Positions 61,249-64,000 of a DNA stretch of 64,000 bases are shown piece by piece. Positions within the stretch are counted from its first letter, which is position 1. Each line of letters begins with the position of its first letter. Source of the stretch: Chitinophagales bacterium (GTDB lineage Bacteria > Bacteroidota > Bacteroidia > Chitinophagales > LD1); assembly GCA_016786765.1 (NCBI GenBank), contig JAEUUZ010000048.1, positions 1-64,000 on the forward strand, given 5' to 3'. The position numbers and the translations under genes are program-made. The notes under the pieces were generated by a model. It saw only the letters and a program-made list of their open reading frames with translations, ran no database searches and had not been told where the DNA came from.

Positions 61249-62475
61249 CTAAAACGTAAGCGGATAGTTTAGCACTTCTTTCCCTCGAACTATTTCAATA
61301 GTTATCGTTTCTCCCTTCGAAAAGTGGCTAAGGGCCTTCATATATTCTTGAATTTCACTGATGGAATAGTTACCTAATTTAATAATTATATCTCCCTGTT
61401 TTAACCCGGCTTTTGACGCGGCTTTCCCTTCAGTCACACCATCTACACGTAACCCTTTCCCTTCAAAAGCATAGTCGGGCATAATGCCAAGCGTTACTTT
61501 AAAACTCGATTTTGTCTGCTCGGCATTTCGAGTGGTTAAGAATTGAAGACGAGGTAAATGGTCTATCGTATCCAACAACGATAGAATATATTCAAGAACA
61601 ATTTGCTCTCCCTCGAAATTGATTTTTTCTACATCATCAGACGGTTTATGATAATCGCTGTGTTGCCCGGTGAAAAAATGAAGCACCGGAATATTTTTTA
61701 AATAAAATGAGGTATGATCAGATGGTCCAATGCCGGATGAATCTGTTTTAATTCGAAAATCTTTATTGGGTGTAAAAACTAGCTGATTTAGTTCAGGTGC
61801 GGTACCTGTACCATACACTAACAATAATTTGGTCGAGTCATTCAATCGGCCTATCATATCCATATTGAGCATGAAATTCAAATCAGCTATGTTTAACGTT
61901 GGATGATGAGTAAAATACTTTGAACCCAGCAAACCACTTTCTTCGGCTGAAAAACAAATAAACATGTAGTTATAGTGTTCCTGAATATTATTTTGCGTGA
62001 GATAGCGTGCGATATCTAAAACACCGGCAACTCCACTGGCATTATCATCTGCTCCATTGTGTATTTTGTTTTTCGGATTTGCATCTAAAGAATTGCCGTG
62101 ATTTCCCCAACCTAAATGATCATAATGCGCTCCAATTACAATGGTTTGCTTAGCACCATTATCTAAAAAAGCCAATACATTTTTGCCTGTTCGTTGTATT
62201 TTATTGTTTTGCACAGTATCATGCGGATTCAAGCTTTCGCCAAAGGTAAAGGGTTGGAAGTAACCTTTACTCCCTGCAGGTTTCAATTTTATTTTTTTGA
62301 AATAATCTGCTATGTACTTTGCTGCAAGATTACCTCCCTTTTCACCCGGACTCCTCCCCTCCAGCTTGTCGGACGCTAAATATGTTACATGTTGGCGAAC
62401 TGCATCTTTATTGATTCTTTGCGCCAACAGTATTTGGGCTTGAATAACAAGTAAAAGCAAGATTGTTTTCTTCAT
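61249..62475 (-). CDS. M28-family metallopeptidase with PDZ domain
   Basis: A 408-residue exported aminopeptidase. A signal peptide (1-19, ending LLAQ) is followed by the M28 core: zinc ligands in GAHYDHLG and GADDNASG, the catalytic Glu and ligand in SAEESGLLGS, MDMIGR, and the last histidine in HSDYHKPSDD. The C-terminal ~90 residues form a PDZ domain (DYAFEGKGLRVDGVTEGKAASKAGLKQGDIIIKL). Such M28-PDZ proteins cut peptides in the periplasm or outside. The ATG at 62475 is preferred over one eight codons upstream, since it gives a clean signal peptide. Confidence 0.93.
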   Translation of the reverse strand: MKKTILLLLVIQAQILLAQRINKDAVRQHVTYLASDKLEGRSPGEKGGNLAAKYIADYFKKIKLKPAGSKGYFQPFTFGESLNPHDTVQNNKIQRTGKNVLAFLDNGAKQTIVIGAHYDHLGWGNHGNSLDANPKNKIHNGADDNASGVAGVLDIARYLTQNNIQEHYNYMFICFSAEESGLLGSKYFTHHPTLNIADLNFMLNMDMIGRLNDSTKLLLVYGTGTAPELNQLVFTPNKDFRIKTDSSGIGPSDHTSFYLKNIPVLHFFTGQHSDYHKPSDDVEKINFEGEQIVLEYILSLLDTIDHLPRLQFLTTRNAEQTKSSFKVTLGIMPDYAFEGKGLRVDGVTEGKAASKAGLKQGDIIIKLGNYSISEIQEYMKALSHFSKGETITIEIVRGKEVLNYPLTF

Positions 62476-62823
62476 TTTTAGTTGATTTATGCTTTCCAAT
62501 TACGATAAAAATAGTAGTGACGGGCCTTCTATTATTGTTTAGATTCGAAGACCATACAAATTTCTTCCCATTGGGCAAAAGCATTGAAAATACATTAAAT
62601 AAATATCCAATGTAAATTACGAAAATCCATTGCCACTATCATTTCAAATAAACAGTTAAACGCAGCATTAAAACATTTATTTTCGCATAGTGAATGCTTT
62701 TTCAGTTCATAAAACTATTGTTTTCATTCAATTTTTAGCCTAAAAATTGTAGACCATGACAAAGGTTTGACAAAGAAAAAGCAGTACCCATTGGATACTG
62801 CTTACTGTATTGAAAAGTATTTA
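62476..62823. other. Intergenic region
   Basis: 348 bases between the M28 start and the stop of the edge gene. It contains the terminator at 62779-62803 and AT-rich sequence in which the M28 promoter must lie. No gene, RNA or repeat was recognised. Confidence 0.5.
62779..62803 (-). terminator. Terminator after the right-edge gene
   Basis: AAGCAGTA (62779-62786) and TACTGCTT (62796-62803) form a perfect 8-bp stem with a nine-base loop. On the minus strand TTTCTTTG follows, 20 bases after the stop codon of the minus-strand gene. Confidence 0.8.
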
Positions 62824-63999
62824 CTATTTGGAAATTACTAGCTTCTCCGATTGAGTTCCTTTTGCTGAAAATAAGTTAATGGTATAAACCCCTTCCGATA
62901 AATCGGAAACACGAACCAAAGCTATTGGGTCTATAATGGCTTGCGTTTTAACTACTCGGCCTAAAGCATCTACAATCTGAATTTGCTCAAATAAATGATT
63001 ATCCGGTAATTTTACTGTAACGATAGCATTTCCGGGATTTGGGAATACACTTACATTTACTTTGTAAGATTTATCATTAATTCCTGTGTTGTCCTGTTTA
63101 ACGTTAATATTATCGATATAAAGAGCATTACCCCAACCTGTGAAGTTTTCAAACTTGAAGCGAACTTTCGGCTGTCCTCCTAAATAAGTTAAAGGTATGC
63201 TAACCGTTTTCCACTCATTCGATTCAGGTAAAAACGGAAGTGTTGTCTCGTTGGTGGATGTAGCTAATGCCGCACCTCCACTTTTCCAAATTGAATTCCA
63301 TGTTATACCGCAGTCGAGCGAATAAGAAACTTGCAGCGTATCGGTTTTAGTACCACGTTTTGCATACGCATAATCAAATGCCAAATTAGTTCCCGGCATT
63401 GAGGTTAAATCTAAATCTTGTAACACAAATGCATCTTTTCGAACATTTGGGGTATTAGGATTACTTGCATAACCGTAATTATTAATCCAAATACAAGTAT
63501 TACTTAAACTATAAGCACCAAGTCCTGTTTTTTCATTAAAAGTAACTGCGTCACTATTTGGATTCTCAATGGTCCAATCTGACGGAGGGAAAAACCCGCT
63601 CTCAAAGTCTTCTGTATACGGTGAAGGAAATCCCGGACCCGCATCCGCAACACTAAATGCTACATTTGAAGTATCGTTTGACGAAGTGTTATCTGTTCCT
63701 AATGCATTCACATCCGTGATGATGGCTTCAAAAGTATAGGCTCCATTTCCAAGTCCGGTAATTGCAGGTAATGCAATGGTTGTTGATCCTAAAGCAGGAA
63801 TTAGACCTGTCCAAGGATATGTATTCCAACTACCATCAACTGCATAACTAAATGTAACGGTGGTAATATCACTCAATCCTTTGTTTTTCACTAAAAGTAA
63901 TGGCTTAATACTACCTAAACATACCGAAGTACTAGGCTGAATCGTTTTCTCAATTGATAAATCTAAGCTTTTGAAACAACGCGTTGCAACAGATTTCAA
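62824..63999 (-). CDS. Secreted protein with type IX sorting domain, 5' end missing
   Basis: The last 391 residues of a larger exported protein; the frame is open through the right edge. Visible parts are a CARDB-like/Ig-like domain (LLLVKNKGLSDITTVTFSYAVDG), a choice-of-anchor J/MAM-like domain (YTEDFESGFFPPSDWTIEN ... ALYIDNINV, about residues 125-305) and a Por/type IX C-terminal sorting domain (VFPNPGNAIVTVKL, IVDALGRVVKTQ, EGVYTINLFSAKG, ending KLVISK). It should be secreted to or past the cell surface; N-terminal domains, perhaps a protease, lie outside the window. Confidence 0.85.
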   Translation of the reverse strand: MKSVATRCFKSLDLSIEKTIQPSTSVCLGSIKPLLLVKNKGLSDITTVTFSYAVDGSWNTYPWTGLIPALGSTTIALPAITGLGNGAYTFEAIITDVNALGTDNTSSNDTSNVAFSVADAGPGFPSPYTEDFESGFFPPSDWTIENPNSDAVTFNEKTGLGAYSLSNTCIWINNYGYASNPNTPNVRKDAFVLQDLDLTSMPGTNLAFDYAYAKRGTKTDTLQVSYSLDCGITWNSIWKSGGAALATSTNETTLPFLPESNEWKTVSIPLTYLGGQPKVRFKFENFTGWGNALYIDNINVKQDNTGINDKSYKVNVSVFPNPGNAIVTVKLPDNHLFEQIQIVDALGRVVKTQAIIDPIALVRVSDLSEGVYTINLFSAKGTQSEKLVISK

Positions 64000-64000
64000 A

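Overview
The window looks like chromosomal DNA from a free-living member of the Bacteroidota (class Flavobacteriia/Sphingobacteriia or near relative). Evidence seen in the sequence: low G+C, three secreted proteins with Por/type IX secretion C-terminal sorting domains (IYPNP/VFPNP-type starts), a TonB-dependent receptor with a carboxypeptidase-like regulatory domain beside a DUF4249 lipoprotein, almost no Shine-Dalgarno sequences, and repeated promoter boxes of the Bacteroidota type TAnnTTTG (often TAnnTTCG) close to start codons. I cannot name the genus. No rRNA, tRNA, CRISPR array, insertion sequence, integrase or phage module was seen; almost the whole window is densely packed housekeeping and envelope genes.

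Layout. 1-7.5 kb: DinB-like protein, small cytochrome b-like membrane protein, lipoproteins, TrmN6 tRNA methyltransferase, acyl-CoA dehydrogenase, ribosomal protein S21, and two translationally coupled type IX secretion substrates. 7.5-12.8 kb: a LexA-like self-cleaving repressor divergent from DNA polymerase IV, a DivIC/FtsB-like division protein, an rRNA methyltransferase-like gene, a yceI-marR unit with a 20-bp perfect palindrome at its promoter, and a TPR membrane protein. 13-20 kb: a periplasmic TPR protein, gyrA, and a tightly overlapping operon (membrane protein, aroB, aroA, SpoU-type methyltransferase). 20-25 kb: aldehyde dehydrogenase plus paraoxonase-like protein, alpha/beta hydrolase, and the DUF2177/DUF1295 membrane pair.

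24.8-33.7 kb holds the most distinctive block: a six-gene minus-strand run starting with lon, followed without gaps by lolA, a small exported protein, a 3-hydroxyacyl-ACP dehydratase, a glycosyltransferase-DUF2062 fusion and a 1274-residue RND/MMPL exporter - acyltransferase - methyltransferase fusion. This content resembles the export and tailoring half of aryl polyene/flexirubin-type clusters but has no ketosynthase or acyl carrier protein in the window. 33.8-43.5 kb: a sigma-70 factor, TsaE, alanine dehydrogenase, a CrtI-like oxidoreductase, Kdo transferase, an RsmF-like methyltransferase, an EamA transporter and thioredoxin reductase. 43.5-64 kb: TonB receptor/DUF4249, VWA protein, GNAT acetyltransferase, sialidase divergent from an M61 peptidase, a bestrophin - beta-carbonic anhydrase pair, DUF3467, an M20 peptidase, EttA, a ceramidase-like (CREST superfamily) membrane protein, small lipoproteins, an M28 peptidase with PDZ domain, and a truncated type IX secretion substrate at the right edge.

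Regulatory DNA is unusually readable: several inverted repeats sit exactly on predicted promoter elements (yceI, the repressor/polymerase IV pair, the paraoxonase-like gene), and at least four genes have the -7 box only 4-5 bases before the start codon, which suggests leaderless transcripts.
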